Shown here one piece after another: positions 17,611 to 26,562 of a DNA stretch of 64,000 nt (position 1 is its first letter; each line of letters starts with the position of its first letter). The DNA is taken from positions 1 to 64,000 of the forward strand of contig JALHRS010000026.1 in the NCBI GenBank assembly GCA_022841325.1, in the 5' to 3' direction. A program made the position numbers and the translations under genes. Below the pieces are notes generated by a model, which worked only from the letters and a program-made list of their open reading frames with translations, made no database searches and was not told the DNA's origin. Source of the stretch: Lysobacterales bacterium (GTDB lineage: Bacteria > Pseudomonadota > Gammaproteobacteria > Xanthomonadales > SZUA-5).

Positions 17611-17682
17611 TGTGGGTCCAGACTTGTCTGGACGCTGTTCGCCGCCTCAATCCAGAAGCGTCCAGACAAGTCTGGACGTACA
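17611..17682. repeat. GTCCAGAC palindrome pair (family B), copy 2
   Basis: GGTCCAGACTTGTCTGGACG, a 28-base spacer, then CGTCCAGACAAGTCTGGACG and TACAG. Both arms are themselves palindromes, and they are also inverted relative to each other. Confidence 0.9.
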
Positions 17683-18029
17683 GCTCATCGCGTGCCTCGC
17701 ACCCGCTGTTTCCAACAACCGGCAACGAGCAACCAGCAACCAACACTGGACGCTCCTGCCCTCTGTGGGAGCGGACTGTGTCCGCGATTGCGGCGGCACT
17801 GCCAACCAGATCCCGACAGCAATTCGATTCAGCTCTTCTCCGCGCCCTCCGCGTCTCCGCGTGAGCCTGCTTTATCCAACACCGACACCCGCAACTGACT
17901 TCCCCTGACGGCTGCCGTCGCGGACAGAGTCCGCTCCCACAGAGGGTTTGTGCCTCTCTCCGCGGCCTCCGCGCCTCCGCGTGATCCGGCTCTAACCAAC
18001 AACCGCCAACCGACAACCGACAACCAACC

Positions 18030-19577
18030 TCAAACCGGTACCGCATCCAGCGATTGCTGCATCCAGCGCAGGAAGCGGCGCATGTCCAGCGGTTTGGCGA
18101 GGAAGCCATTGGCGCCGGCCTTCTCGGCGGCGCTGCGGGTGCGGGCGTCGCTGGCGCCGGAGAACACGATGATGGCACCGTCGTATTCCTTGAGACGCAA
18201 CTCCTGGGTCAGCAACAGGCCGGAGCGCGTGCCCAGATCGACATCGATGATGATCAGCGCCGGATCAAAGGCGACCGTGCGGGCGTGCAGGCGGGCGGCA
18301 TCCTGCAGCGTCTCGGTGTCATAGCCGAGCTCGCGCAGCGACCACTGCAGCAGTTCGCAGATGTCCGGATCATCGTCGACGATCAGTACCTTGCGGTTGC
18401 TCAGATTCAGCGCCGGTTCGTCGCCGCTGGGCAGCAACACGATCGGAGTGGGCTCCTGGGTCTGCTCGGGCAGGTGCACATGCACCCGGGTGCCCATGCC
18501 CGGCACCGAGCTTAGCTTGATCTCCCCATCCATCGACTCGACCAGCTGGCGCACGATCGACAGACCGAGGCCAGCACCTTCGCGCCCCTGCTGGGCGCCG
18601 CGATTGAGCGGTTCAAATATGCTTTGCTGGTATTCCGGGGCGATGCCGATGCCGGTGTCGGTGACTAGCAGATCGATGCCTTCGCCATCCCAGCTCAGCT
18701 CGGCCCGGACCTCGCCAGCCTGGGTGTAGCGAACGGCATTGGACAGCAAGTTGACCAGAATCTGGTGCAGTCTGATCTGATCGAAGAAGGGCATGCGGGT
18801 GCCGCTGGACTGGGCGCTGACCTTCAGCGCCAGGCCCTTGCCATCGGCCATCGGCCGGATGATCAGTTCGATGTCGTCGGCCAGATCCTCCAGTGCGAAA
18901 GCGTGCCGCTCCACCTGCGCATCCGGGCGTCCCTGGCGGGCCAGTTCCAGCAGATTCTCGGCCAGGGACTTCAGGTAAACCGCGTTGCGCTGGATCGCGC
19001 CCAGTGCCCGATGCAGCGGCGTGTTGTTCTTCAGATGCGGTTCCAGCAGCGCCGCGTAGCCGCTGATCGAGGTCAGCGGCGTGCGCAGATCGTGCGCCAG
19101 GGTGTCGATCAGACGCTGCTGGAACTGCTGGGTCTCGAGCAGCGAGCGCTCGCGGGACTCCAGCTGCTTGCGCACCGATTTCAGCTCGCGGATGGTGCGC
19201 GATTTCTCGATGCTGGCCAGTGCCGACTCGTTGGCCTGCTGCTGGCGCTCGGTCAACTCGGCGTTGCACAGATCCGAGTCGGTCAGGACCACATGGTTGA
19301 AGGGCTGGTCGGGAATCCAGTGCAGTGCCACATGGTGGCCGCTGTCGATGGCCACCAGCGGCCACAGCAGGGGCTGCGAGCAGTCGGCGCCCACCTGCAT
19401 GTTGGACACCAGCTCCAGGATCGGGGCCAGCTGGTCGGTGGCCAGACCGTAGTGGGCGGCGTTGCCCTGCACCTCACGGACCTGGCGGCCGGCATCGATG
19501 CTGATCACCAGCGGCTGCGCCCGGTCGATGAGATGGTGGGTCAGCGCATCGGCGACCTTCGGCGGATAGCGCTTCAC
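18030..19577 (-). CDS. Cytoplasmic hybrid histidine kinase / response regulator
   Basis: A 515-residue protein starting at a GTG that overlaps the GTPase stop (GTGA). It has no membrane helix. Residues 1-105 are a PAS-like sensory region, about 106-165 a coiled coil. HisKA follows with the phospho-His in LAHDLRTPLTS, then a HATPase with HQILVNLLSNAVRY, DTGIGI and GAGLGLSIV, then a receiver domain (about 400-515) with VLIVDDDPD and the acceptor Asp in IIIDVDLG. No output domain is seen. As the last gene of the operon it probably acts with the GTPase and the OmpA-like protein. Which partner feeds signal to which is unknown. Confidence 0.9.
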   Translation of the reverse strand: MKRYPPKVADALTHHLIDRAQPLVISIDAGRQVREVQGNAAHYGLATDQLAPILELVSNMQVGADCSQPLLWPLVAIDSGHHVALHWIPDQPFNHVVLTDSDLCNAELTERQQQANESALASIEKSRTIRELKSVRKQLESRERSLLETQQFQQRLIDTLAHDLRTPLTSISGYAALLEPHLKNNTPLHRALGAIQRNAVYLKSLAENLLELARQGRPDAQVERHAFALEDLADDIELIIRPMADGKGLALKVSAQSSGTRMPFFDQIRLHQILVNLLSNAVRYTQAGEVRAELSWDGEGIDLLVTDTGIGIAPEYQQSIFEPLNRGAQQGREGAGLGLSIVRQLVESMDGEIKLSSVPGMGTRVHVHLPEQTQEPTPIVLLPSGDEPALNLSNRKVLIVDDDPDICELLQWSLRELGYDTETLQDAARLHARTVAFDPALIIIDVDLGTRSGLLLTQELRLKEYDGAIIVFSGASDARTRSAAEKAGANGFLAKPLDMRRFLRWMQQSLDAVPV

Positions 19578-20083
19578 GCTTCGCCTCCGAGCAGCAGTCG
19601 GCCGAGCTCGGAGAAAGCCGCTTCCACACCCTCGCCGTCGAGGGCGCTGGTTCTGAAGGTGGGCAGGCTCTGCTGCAAGCGGGAGATGTCGCTGGCCGAG
19701 ACCTCCCAGCGGTCGATCAGATCGAGCTTGTTGACCATCAGCACTACCGGCGCGTCCGGCAACTGCTTCTGCGACTGCATCAGCAGATACAGGGCCGCGC
19801 GCAGACTGGCCTCGCGGGTGCCGTCGGCCACCAGCATCAGTCCGTGGGCGCCGCGGATATAGCTGCGATTGAGACTGTCGAGCTCGGATTTGCCCGCCAG
19901 ATCCCAGAGCACCAGCTTGACCGCGCCGCCGCCCTCGATCTCGACCCGCTTGCTGTCGACCTTGACCCCGACGGTGGTCAGATACTTCTCGGAAAAGGTG
20001 CTGCGCACGTAGCGCCCGACCAGACTGGTCTTGCCGACCGCGAAATCTCCCAGCATGCAGATCTTTCGGGCGACTTCGCTCAT
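19574..20083 (-). CDS. Rab/Ras-like small GTPase
   Basis: A 169-residue single-domain GTPase. G1 is GDFAVGKTSL, the switch I region holds FSEKYLTTVGVKV with a candidate G2 Thr, G3 is WDLAGKSEL, G4 is NKLD and G5 is TSALDG. The order, spacing and length are those of eukaryotic Rab/Ras proteins and of the Rup group of prokaryotic Ras-like GTPases. It lacks MglA features such as a partner MglB gene. In G3, Leu-Ala-Gly-Lys replaces the usual Thr-Ala-Gly-Gln, so the catalytic Gln of Ras is absent and hydrolysis may need a partner. There is no C-terminal prenylation cysteine. It sits between an OmpA-like membrane protein and a histidine kinase, with overlapping start and stop codons. Confidence 0.9.
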   Translation of the reverse strand: MSEVARKICMLGDFAVGKTSLVGRYVRSTFSEKYLTTVGVKVDSKRVEIEGGGAVKLVLWDLAGKSELDSLNRSYIRGAHGLMLVADGTREASLRAALYLLMQSQKQLPDAPVVLMVNKLDLIDRWEVSASDISRLQQSLPTFRTSALDGEGVEAAFSELGRLLLGGEA

Positions 20084-21765
20084 GGCGCCGGATCCAGCTG
20101 CACCTCGGCCGTGGCCGCAGGTGTGCCCAGGCCTTGATCATCGCTTTCAAGCAGCAGTACTTCGGGTGGTATCCCCTGGTTCACCAGCACCTCCTGCAAG
20201 GCCTGTGCGCGGGCTGCGCGCAAGTCGGCGTTGAGCTTGTCACTGCCGCCGTCATCACTCCAGCCCCGAAGCCGGATTATGGCGCGTATTTCATTGCTGC
20301 GTGCCAGATCCAGCAGCTCCCGCAGCACCCCTGCCAGCGCTTGCGCGGCTGGCAGCGCCAGGGGTTCGAGCTGACTGCGCCCGCGCCGGAACGGAATCGG
20401 GCGCGTTGCGACATCGGCCTGCAGCGCCTTCAGACGCGCCAGATCGGCGGCATCCGGTGTGATGGTGAGCGCGCTGATGTCGATGCTGGCCACTCCGGGC
20501 AGCCACGGACCCAACTGCTGCAGTCGTCGCGCCCAGCTGCGCTCGGCGCTGCCGCTGACCTGCAAGCGACCGTGCTGGAAGCGCAGCTCGGTGCCATCGG
20601 CTGGCTGCAGCAGGCGCCGCGCGCGAGCGGCCACCAGTGGCTCGTCCAGCGCCAGGAAGGCCTGTTCCTCGATCTCGATCCGGCCGCCCTGCAGATCGAC
20701 CATGTCCGCCAGCTCGGCGGTTGGCCCGGAATCGGGATCGCGCAGCAGCTTGAGCTGCCAGAGGCCGTCGAAATCCAGGGCCAGCAACTGCCAGCCGGGC
20801 ATCGCCGTCACCGCCGCGCGCAGGCGCTCGCCGGTTTCGGCACGCTGCCAGCGCTGGTAGCCGAAGGCGCCCAGCAAGCCGAGCACGAGCAGCAGCAGCA
20901 GGATCATCGGCCAGCGCGGCGGACGCGCCGCTTCCGGATCCGAGCCGGTCAGTTGCGACAGGGCGTCGATGCCGAGCCGCCGAGACGCTGCCAGTTCCCA
21001 GTCGAAGGTCTCGTCGGCGGCATCCTGGTCGCCATGCAGGTCCTCCAGCGCCGTGCGCAGATGCGCCGACAGCTCGCTCGGCGGCACCCCCTGGATGAAG
21101 CAGGCCAGCACTGCGCGCGGCCCCTCGCAGACCTGCAGCAGGTGCTCGCCGATGGTCGCCGAGGCCAGACCGGATTCGGTGTCCTGGTCGGACTGCACCG
21201 AGTCGCGCACGAAATCGCCGATGGCGGTGAGCATGCCGGCGATGGCATCGGCATCCAGATCCGGCAGCTCCGGCGCGGTGTAGCGGTGCAGCAGCAGGCC
21301 CGACTCGCGTTCGATCAGAAACAGGTGATCGATGCGATAGCGCAAGGTGTGCTTCATCACCACCTGGGAAAAAGGCACGCCGGTGCGCACAGATTCCAGC
21401 CGCCAGCGCAGGCCGCGCGGCGTCAGGCTGTGGTCCAGTGCCCGATTCAGATCGGCGGCGAAGGCGCGCAGCGCTTCGGCGATGGCCTTGCGGATGGACG
21501 GGCCGATGATCGGAAACAGCGCATCGACGATGCTGCGGCGGTCGCGGCGCACGGCGTCGGCCAGCGAAGCCGCCACCACCGGCGCCAGTACCCGGTGCAG
21601 GGCGTCACGGCGGGCGCTGCTCTCGACCTGATCGAGCATTTCCGGCAGCCGATCAGGTAGATCGGTCTGGGCCTGCTGCAGCGCCTCGATGGCAGCCCGC
21701 TGCTGTTGCAGCTCACCCTGTTCGGGGGCCAGCAACAATTGCCGCAGGCGCTCGAGCTCGCTCAT
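20080..21765 (-). CDS. Membrane protein with C-terminal OmpA-like domain
   Basis: A 561-residue protein. Residues 1-270 are an alpha-helical, probably cytoplasmic region. One membrane helix lies near residues 283-300 (WPMILLLLLVLGLLGAFGYQ). The periplasmic part ends in an OmpA-like peptidoglycan-binding fold (about 440-555, with LRGWSDDGGSDKLNADLRAARAQAL). That layout would tie the inner membrane to the cell wall, with a large cytoplasmic head facing the GTPase. The stop overlaps the GTPase start (ATGA), and 24 bases separate it from the coiled-coil gene upstream. Confidence 0.8.
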   Translation of the reverse strand: MSELERLRQLLLAPEQGELQQQRAAIEALQQAQTDLPDRLPEMLDQVESSARRDALHRVLAPVVAASLADAVRRDRRSIVDALFPIIGPSIRKAIAEALRAFAADLNRALDHSLTPRGLRWRLESVRTGVPFSQVVMKHTLRYRIDHLFLIERESGLLLHRYTAPELPDLDADAIAGMLTAIGDFVRDSVQSDQDTESGLASATIGEHLLQVCEGPRAVLACFIQGVPPSELSAHLRTALEDLHGDQDAADETFDWELAASRRLGIDALSQLTGSDPEAARPPRWPMILLLLLVLGLLGAFGYQRWQRAETGERLRAAVTAMPGWQLLALDFDGLWQLKLLRDPDSGPTAELADMVDLQGGRIEIEEQAFLALDEPLVAARARRLLQPADGTELRFQHGRLQVSGSAERSWARRLQQLGPWLPGVASIDISALTITPDAADLARLKALQADVATRPIPFRRGRSQLEPLALPAAQALAGVLRELLDLARSNEIRAIIRLRGWSDDGGSDKLNADLRAARAQALQEVLVNQGIPPEVLLLESDDQGLGTPAATAEVQLDPAP

Positions 21766-21789
21766 GCCGGATCCGGGCTGAGCTCAGAC

Positions 21790-22449
21790 TCAGCCGCGCG
21801 CGGTCGGCAGTTCGAATTCGCCGTTGAGGCGCAAGGCCACTTCCGTCAGCAGGGCTGCCAGATCACTGCGACCGACCTTGTCGGCGCGCAGCTCCTGATC
21901 CGAGCGCGACAGCGCCGCGTTGATCTCGCTGACGCGGGTGGCCAGCAACTGCCGCAGTTCGGCCAGCGACTCGCGCTGGCGTTCATCCTTGGCCGACAGA
22001 TCCGCCTCCAGCGCCTGCAAGCCGCCCTGCAGTTCGCCGCGCAGGGTGCGCTGGCCCTGCTGCATGCGCGTTTCCAGATCATCCAGACTCTGGGTGCGGT
22101 CGTTGATTTCCTGGCGCAGCAGCTTGCCGAGCTTCTCGAACTGGTCATCGACGCGCTTCTCCAGCTGCGCCAGACGCTTGTCCAGATCATTGTGCAAGCG
22201 CTGGCTCTCGCTTTCCAGGCGCTGCGACAGATCCAGAAAGCGGCGTTCGTAATCGCGCATCTGGCCACCGAACAGGATGTCGCGGATCTGGTCGACGTTG
22301 TTGGCACTGTCATTCATGGGCGTACTCCGGCGGATTTCGGGCTTGGCGGCAGCTGTGGCGGGCGCGGCGGCCGCTGGGCTGGCGCGCGCCGGTGCTGGCT
22401 TGGACTGGGTCTTTGCAGCTGTCTTGCTGGCGGTTTTCTTGCTGGCCAT
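21790..22449 (-). CDS. Coiled-coil protein of the GTPase operon
   Basis: First gene of the operon. From the ATG at 22449 it is 219 residues: about 44 residues rich in Lys, Ala, Pro and Ser, then QIRDILFGGQMRDYERRFLD and a long heptad-type coiled coil (about 60-190) rich in Leu, Gln, Glu and Arg. A second start at 22317, with GGAG seven bases upstream, would give 175 residues without the basic tail; I cannot choose firmly. The conserved GGQMRDYERRF segment opens the coiled coil and may be a binding site. No enzymatic motif is present. Confidence 0.75.
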   Translation of the reverse strand: MASKKTASKTAAKTQSKPAPARASPAAAAPATAAAKPEIRRSTPMNDSANNVDQIRDILFGGQMRDYERRFLDLSQRLESESQRLHNDLDKRLAQLEKRVDDQFEKLGKLLRQEINDRTQSLDDLETRMQQGQRTLRGELQGGLQALEADLSAKDERQRESLAELRQLLATRVSEINAALSRSDQELRADKVGRSDLAALLTEVALRLNGEFELPTARG

Positions 22450-22574
22450 GCCCTGCCCTCGCCCGATCATCGCTATGACCCCGTCAAGTTAGCGCAATCG
22501 GGGTGCGCATGGCCATCGAATCCCGCAGCGGCGATGGCTTGACAGCATCACGGCGGGCGCTGATCGTCCCGACC

Positions 22575-23948
22575 ATGACTGCTCCGATGCTAAGACTGAA
22601 CCAGCGCGCCATCGATCTCAGTGAAGTGGATCCGGCCGAATCCCTGCTGCGCTGGCTGCGCCGACGACAGCACCTGACCGGCACCAAGGAAGGTTGCGGC
22701 GATGGCGATTGCGGCGCCTGCACCGTGGCCCTGCTGGAGCGCGACGCGCAAGGCCGTGGACGCTACCGCGCCGTCAACGCCTGCCTGCTGCCGATGGGTC
22801 TGATGGCCGGGCGTGACGTGCTGACCGTCGAGGCGCTGGCCGACGGCGAGCAGCTGCATCCGGTGCAGCAGGCCATGGTCGACAGCGCCGGCTCGCAATG
22901 CGGCTACTGCACGCCCGGTTTTGTCATGAGCCTGTTCGCCGGCTATTACGACGGCGAATTCAGCGATCACGTCATCGAAGGCAATCTCTGCCGCTGCACC
23001 GGCTACCAGTCCATACGCCGGGCCGCCGCCAGCCTGGCGCTGCTGAGGCGCGAGCCCGACCGCTTCAGCGACAGCCTGCAGCGCGCGCCCGAGGCTGGCG
23101 ACGAGCCGGCGACGCCCGGCGGCTGGCAGGCGCCGAGCACGCTGGCGCAGGCACTGGCGCTGAAGGCCGAGCATCCCAGGGCGCAATGGATCGCCGGGGC
23201 CACCGACCTCGGCGTGGCCCTGAGTCGAGGCTTGCCGCTGCCGGGGCAGATGATTGCGGTCGACCGGGTGCGTGAGCTGCACCAGTTGCAGATCGACGAG
23301 CACAGCGTGCGCATCGGCGCCGCGGTGCCGCTGTCGCGACTGGAAACCGAACTGGCGGGCGTGTTCCCGGCGCTGGACCAGATGCTGCCCTGGTTCGCCG
23401 CGCGCCAGGTCAAGAACCGGGCGACGCTCGGCGGCAATCTCGGCAGCGCTTCGCCGATCGGCGATCTCTTGCCCTGGCTGCTGGCGCAGGATGCGGTGGT
23501 CGAAGTCCAGAGCGCGGCCGGCGCCCGCGAACTGCCTGTTGACGGCTATTTCCTCGATTACCGCAAGACCGCGCTCAGGCCCGATGAGCTGATCGTCGCC
23601 GTGCGCGTGCCGCGCAGCTGCGCCATCCAGGCCGCCTACAAGGTCGCCAAGCGCCAGACCGACGACATCAGCATCGTCGCCGCCGTGTATGTGCTGGCGC
23701 TCGACGATCAGCGCCGCATCAGCCACGTCCGACTGGCCTACGGCGGCGTCGCCGCCATCCCGCGCCGCGCGCTCGCCGTCGAGCAGTACCTGCACGGCCG
23801 CGTGCTCGACCCGGACACCGTCAGCGCTGCCTGCGAACTGCTGCGCCAGGAATACACCCCGCTCAGCGACCACCGCGGCAGCGCCGACTACCGCCGCGCC
23901 CTGGTCGCCAGCCTGTTTGCCAAGTTCGTCGAGGAGCAGGTGTCGTGA
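22575..23948 (+). CDS. xdhA: Xanthine dehydrogenase small subunit (FeS/FAD)
   Basis: A 457-residue subunit. A plant-type [2Fe-2S] domain has Cys41, Cys46 and Cys49 in EGCGDGDCGAC. The second [2Fe-2S] domain has QCGYCTPGF and CRCTGYQ. A FAD-binding domain follows from about residue 190 (WIAGATDLGV, NRATLGGNLGSASPIGDLLP). It carries electrons from the molybdenum site to NAD+ in purine breakdown. The start at 22575 is taken because the 24 residues upstream do not look like the family. It is divergent from the GTPase operon. xdhB follows after a 325-base repeat insertion. Confidence 0.94.
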   Translation: MTAPMLRLNQRAIDLSEVDPAESLLRWLRRRQHLTGTKEGCGDGDCGACTVALLERDAQGRGRYRAVNACLLPMGLMAGRDVLTVEALADGEQLHPVQQAMVDSAGSQCGYCTPGFVMSLFAGYYDGEFSDHVIEGNLCRCTGYQSIRRAAASLALLRREPDRFSDSLQRAPEAGDEPATPGGWQAPSTLAQALALKAEHPRAQWIAGATDLGVALSRGLPLPGQMIAVDRVRELHQLQIDEHSVRIGAAVPLSRLETELAGVFPALDQMLPWFAARQVKNRATLGGNLGSASPIGDLLPWLLAQDAVVEVQSAAGARELPVDGYFLDYRKTALRPDELIVAVRVPRSCAIQAAYKVAKRQTDDISIVAAVYVLALDDQRRISHVRLAYGGVAAIPRRALAVEQYLHGRVLDPDTVSAACELLRQEYTPLSDHRGSADYRRALVASLFAKFVEEQVS

Positions 23949-23997
23949 ATCTCCCCGGCGAAGACCGTAACTCGTCGATTGCTGTAGTCATGAGCAC

Positions 23998-24246
23998 TGA
24001 TCGCAGAGGACGCAGAGGAAGAGCAGAGAGAACGCGGAGAAAGGCGTTTGAATCTCGGGTTTGCTACTCGCACCGCCAGCAATCTGCGCCAGCGCGGCCG
24101 CACCCTTGTTGCCTGGTGAAGCCCGACGAGTCACGAGCCGGGCCCCTGCCGTCCGAACACAAGTCAGAGCAGAATGCCCCGTCAATTCATGGCTCCTCTC
24201 TGCGTTCTCTCTGCTTTTCCTCTGCGTACTCTGCGTTCCTCGCTTT
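23998..24246. repeat. Inverted CGCAGAG repeats (family D), copy 3, between xdhA and xdhB
   Basis: Left arm 23998-24045 (ATCGCAGAGGACGCAGAGGA) and right arm 24194-24244 (CTCTCTGCTTTTCCTCTGCG) surround about 150 bases with no recognisable content. xdhA and xdhB are usually adjacent, so this looks like an insertion into the operon. Confidence 0.8.
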
Positions 24247-24273
24247 TCTTTCCATCCAGGCGAGGGCCCACCC

Positions 24274-26562
24274 ATGAAGCACGAGAGCGCGGTGGGGCAT
24301 GTGACCGGGCGGGCGGTCTATACCGATGAGCAATCGATGCCGGTGGGGCTGCTGCGCTTGTGGCCGGTGCAGGCGCCGTATGCGCATGCCGAGATTCTGA
24401 GCATCGACGCCAGTGCCGCGCTGGCGCTGCCGGGGGTGCACGCCGTGCTGACCGCGGCCGACATCCCCGGCGTCAACAACACCGGGCCGATCAAGCACGA
24501 TGAGCCGCTGATCCCGGCCGATCGGGTCAGCTACCACGGCCAGGCGGTGGCCTGGGTGGTGGCCAGCGAGACCGCGATCGCCCAGCGTGCCGCGCAAGAC
24601 GTGAAGGTCGAATACCGCGAATTGCCGGCTTGCCTCAGCATCGAACAGGCCATCGCCGAACAGCGTTTCCACCTGCCGCCGAGCCGCATCGTCCGCGGCG
24701 ATGTCGAGACAGCCCTGGCGGCGTCCGCGCATCGGCTGCAGGGCGAGGTGCGCTGCGGTGGGCAGGATCATTTCTATCTGGAAACCCATGCCAGCTGGGT
24801 CAGCATCGATGGCGAGGGTCTGGTGCAGATCGTGTCCTCGACCCAGCACCCCTCGGAGACCCAGGCCATCGTCGCTCACGTGCTGGGCCTGCCGTCCAAT
24901 CGCGTGGTCTGCCGCTGCCTGCGCATGGGTGGCGGTTTTGGCGGCAAGGAAACCCAGGCCAATGCCTTCGCCGCGGTCGCGGCGCTGGCGGCGCAGCGCA
25001 CCGGGCGGGCGGTGGCCATCCAGCTGCCGCGCATGCTGGACATGCAGCTGACCGGCAAGCGCCATCCCTTCCTCGGCCGCTTCGAGGTCGGTTTTGACGC
25101 CGATGGCCTGCTGCAGGCACTGGATGTGGAACTGGTCGCCGATGGCGGCTGGAGCTGCGATCTGTCGCCGCCGGTGCTGATGCGGGCCATGGTCCATGTC
25201 GACAATGCCTATTACCTGCCGCATGTGCGGGTGGTCGGGCGGATCGCGGCGACGAATCTGCCGTCGAACACGGCCTTCCGCGGATTTGGCGGGCCCCAGG
25301 GCATGCTGGTCGGCGAGGAGATCCTCGACCGCGTCGCCCGCCATCTGCAGCTGCCGCCCGAGCTGGTGCGCGAGCGCAATTTCTATCGCGCCGATGCGCA
25401 GCCGGAGCGCAACACCACCCACTATGGCCAGCCGGTGGTGGACAATCATCTGCCGCAGCTGTGGGCCGAACTCAAGCGCAGCAGCGATTTCGAGCGACGC
25501 CGCGCCGAGCTGGCCGAGTTCAATCGCAGCCACGCCACGCGCAAGCGCGGCCTGGCGATCACCCCGGTCAAGTTCGGCATCTCCTTCAACAAGACCGAAT
25601 ACAACCAGGCCGGGGCGCTGCTGCTGATCTACCAGGACGGCAGCATCCAGCTCAATCACGGCGGCACCGAGATGGGCCAGGGCCTGCACACCAAGATGCT
25701 CGGCGTCGCCGCGCGCACGCTCGGGGTGTCGGTGGAGCGCATCCGGATCATGACCACCAGCACCGACAAGGTGCCGAACACCTCGGCCACCGCGGCCAGT
25801 TCCGGATCGGACCTCAACGGTCAGGCCGTGCGCAATGCCTGTCTGACGGTGCAGGCGCGCCTGGCCGAACTGGCGGCAGGCCGTTTGCACTGTGAGCCGG
25901 CCGAACTGCGCTTCGAGCAGGATCAGGTCTACGTGCGCGATCGACCCGAGGCCGAACGCCTGAGCTTCGACGAACTGGTGCGCGCGGCCTACAGCGCCCG
26001 CATCAGCCTGTCGGCCACGGGCTACTACCGCACGCCGCTGATCCACTGGGATCCGCAGGCCGGGCAGGGCCATCCCTTCTATTATTTTTCCTACGGCGCC
26101 GCGGTCAGCGAGGTCGAGATCTGTGGCCACACCGGTGTGCCGCAGCTGCGCCGGGTGGACCTGCTGCACGATGTCGGCGAAACCCTCAACGAGGGCATCG
26201 ATCGCGGCCAGATCGAGGGCGGATTCGTGCAGGGCTTGGGCTGGCTCAGCTGCGAGGAGCTGTGCTGGAGCGCAGCCGGACGCCTGCTCACCGATGCCCC
26301 CAGCACCTACAAGATTCCGACCGTGGCCGATGTGCCGCTGGATTGGCATGTGAGTCTGTACCGGCGCCCGGCGGAGCCCAGTACCGATGTGATCTTCGGC
26401 AGCAAGGGCGTGGGCGAACCGCCGCTGATGCTGGCGCTCAGCGTGCGCGAGGCGTTGCGTGATGCGGTCGCGGCCTTCGGTCATGGCGGCGTGGTCACGC
26501 TGGATTCGCCGGCCACGCCGGAAGCCATCTTTGCCGCCATCGCCCGGGTGCGGGCGGCTTGA
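24274..26562 (+). CDS. xdhB: Xanthine dehydrogenase large subunit (molybdopterin)
   Basis: A 762-residue molybdenum-cofactor subunit that oxidises hypoxanthine and xanthine. Visible marks are GRAVYTDEQ near the N-terminus, GQDHFYLETHAS, MGGGFGGKETQ, NTAFRGFGGPQGM and GSKGVGEPPLMLALSV near the C-terminus with the probable active-site Glu. The start at 24274 begins MKHESAVGHVTG; the frame continues upstream only through repeat DNA. xdhC overlaps the stop (TTGA). Confidence 0.95.
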   Translation: MKHESAVGHVTGRAVYTDEQSMPVGLLRLWPVQAPYAHAEILSIDASAALALPGVHAVLTAADIPGVNNTGPIKHDEPLIPADRVSYHGQAVAWVVASETAIAQRAAQDVKVEYRELPACLSIEQAIAEQRFHLPPSRIVRGDVETALAASAHRLQGEVRCGGQDHFYLETHASWVSIDGEGLVQIVSSTQHPSETQAIVAHVLGLPSNRVVCRCLRMGGGFGGKETQANAFAAVAALAAQRTGRAVAIQLPRMLDMQLTGKRHPFLGRFEVGFDADGLLQALDVELVADGGWSCDLSPPVLMRAMVHVDNAYYLPHVRVVGRIAATNLPSNTAFRGFGGPQGMLVGEEILDRVARHLQLPPELVRERNFYRADAQPERNTTHYGQPVVDNHLPQLWAELKRSSDFERRRAELAEFNRSHATRKRGLAITPVKFGISFNKTEYNQAGALLLIYQDGSIQLNHGGTEMGQGLHTKMLGVAARTLGVSVERIRIMTTSTDKVPNTSATAASSGSDLNGQAVRNACLTVQARLAELAAGRLHCEPAELRFEQDQVYVRDRPEAERLSFDELVRAAYSARISLSATGYYRTPLIHWDPQAGQGHPFYYFSYGAAVSEVEICGHTGVPQLRRVDLLHDVGETLNEGIDRGQIEGGFVQGLGWLSCEELCWSAAGRLLTDAPSTYKIPTVADVPLDWHVSLYRRPAEPSTDVIFGSKGVGEPPLMLALSVREALRDAVAAFGHGGVVTLDSPATPEAIFAAIARVRAA

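Larger units (their letters stand above)
17455..17992. repeat. Repeat cluster filling the gap after the ETF-QO gene
   Basis: A mosaic of four families. GCGGAGGCGCGGAGGGCGCG (17463) pairs with inverted copies at 17840-17870 and 17955-17985. TGTGGGAGCGGACTCTGTCC occurs at 17512, with variants at 17764 and inverted at 17911-17943. The TGCTGGT heptamer array is at 17547-17588. The GTCCAGAC palindrome pair is at 17611-17682. I see no gene in 17429-18029. Confidence 0.85.

Noticed and set aside
15761-18178. 805-codon minus-strand ORF opposite the ETF-QO gene
   Set aside because: Runs through three repeat families and antisense to a complete enzyme; repeats happen to be open in this frame.
19574-20083. 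MglA identity for the small GTPase
   Set aside because: No MglB/roadblock gene lies nearby and the motif order and G3 region look like the Rab/Rup type rather than MglA.
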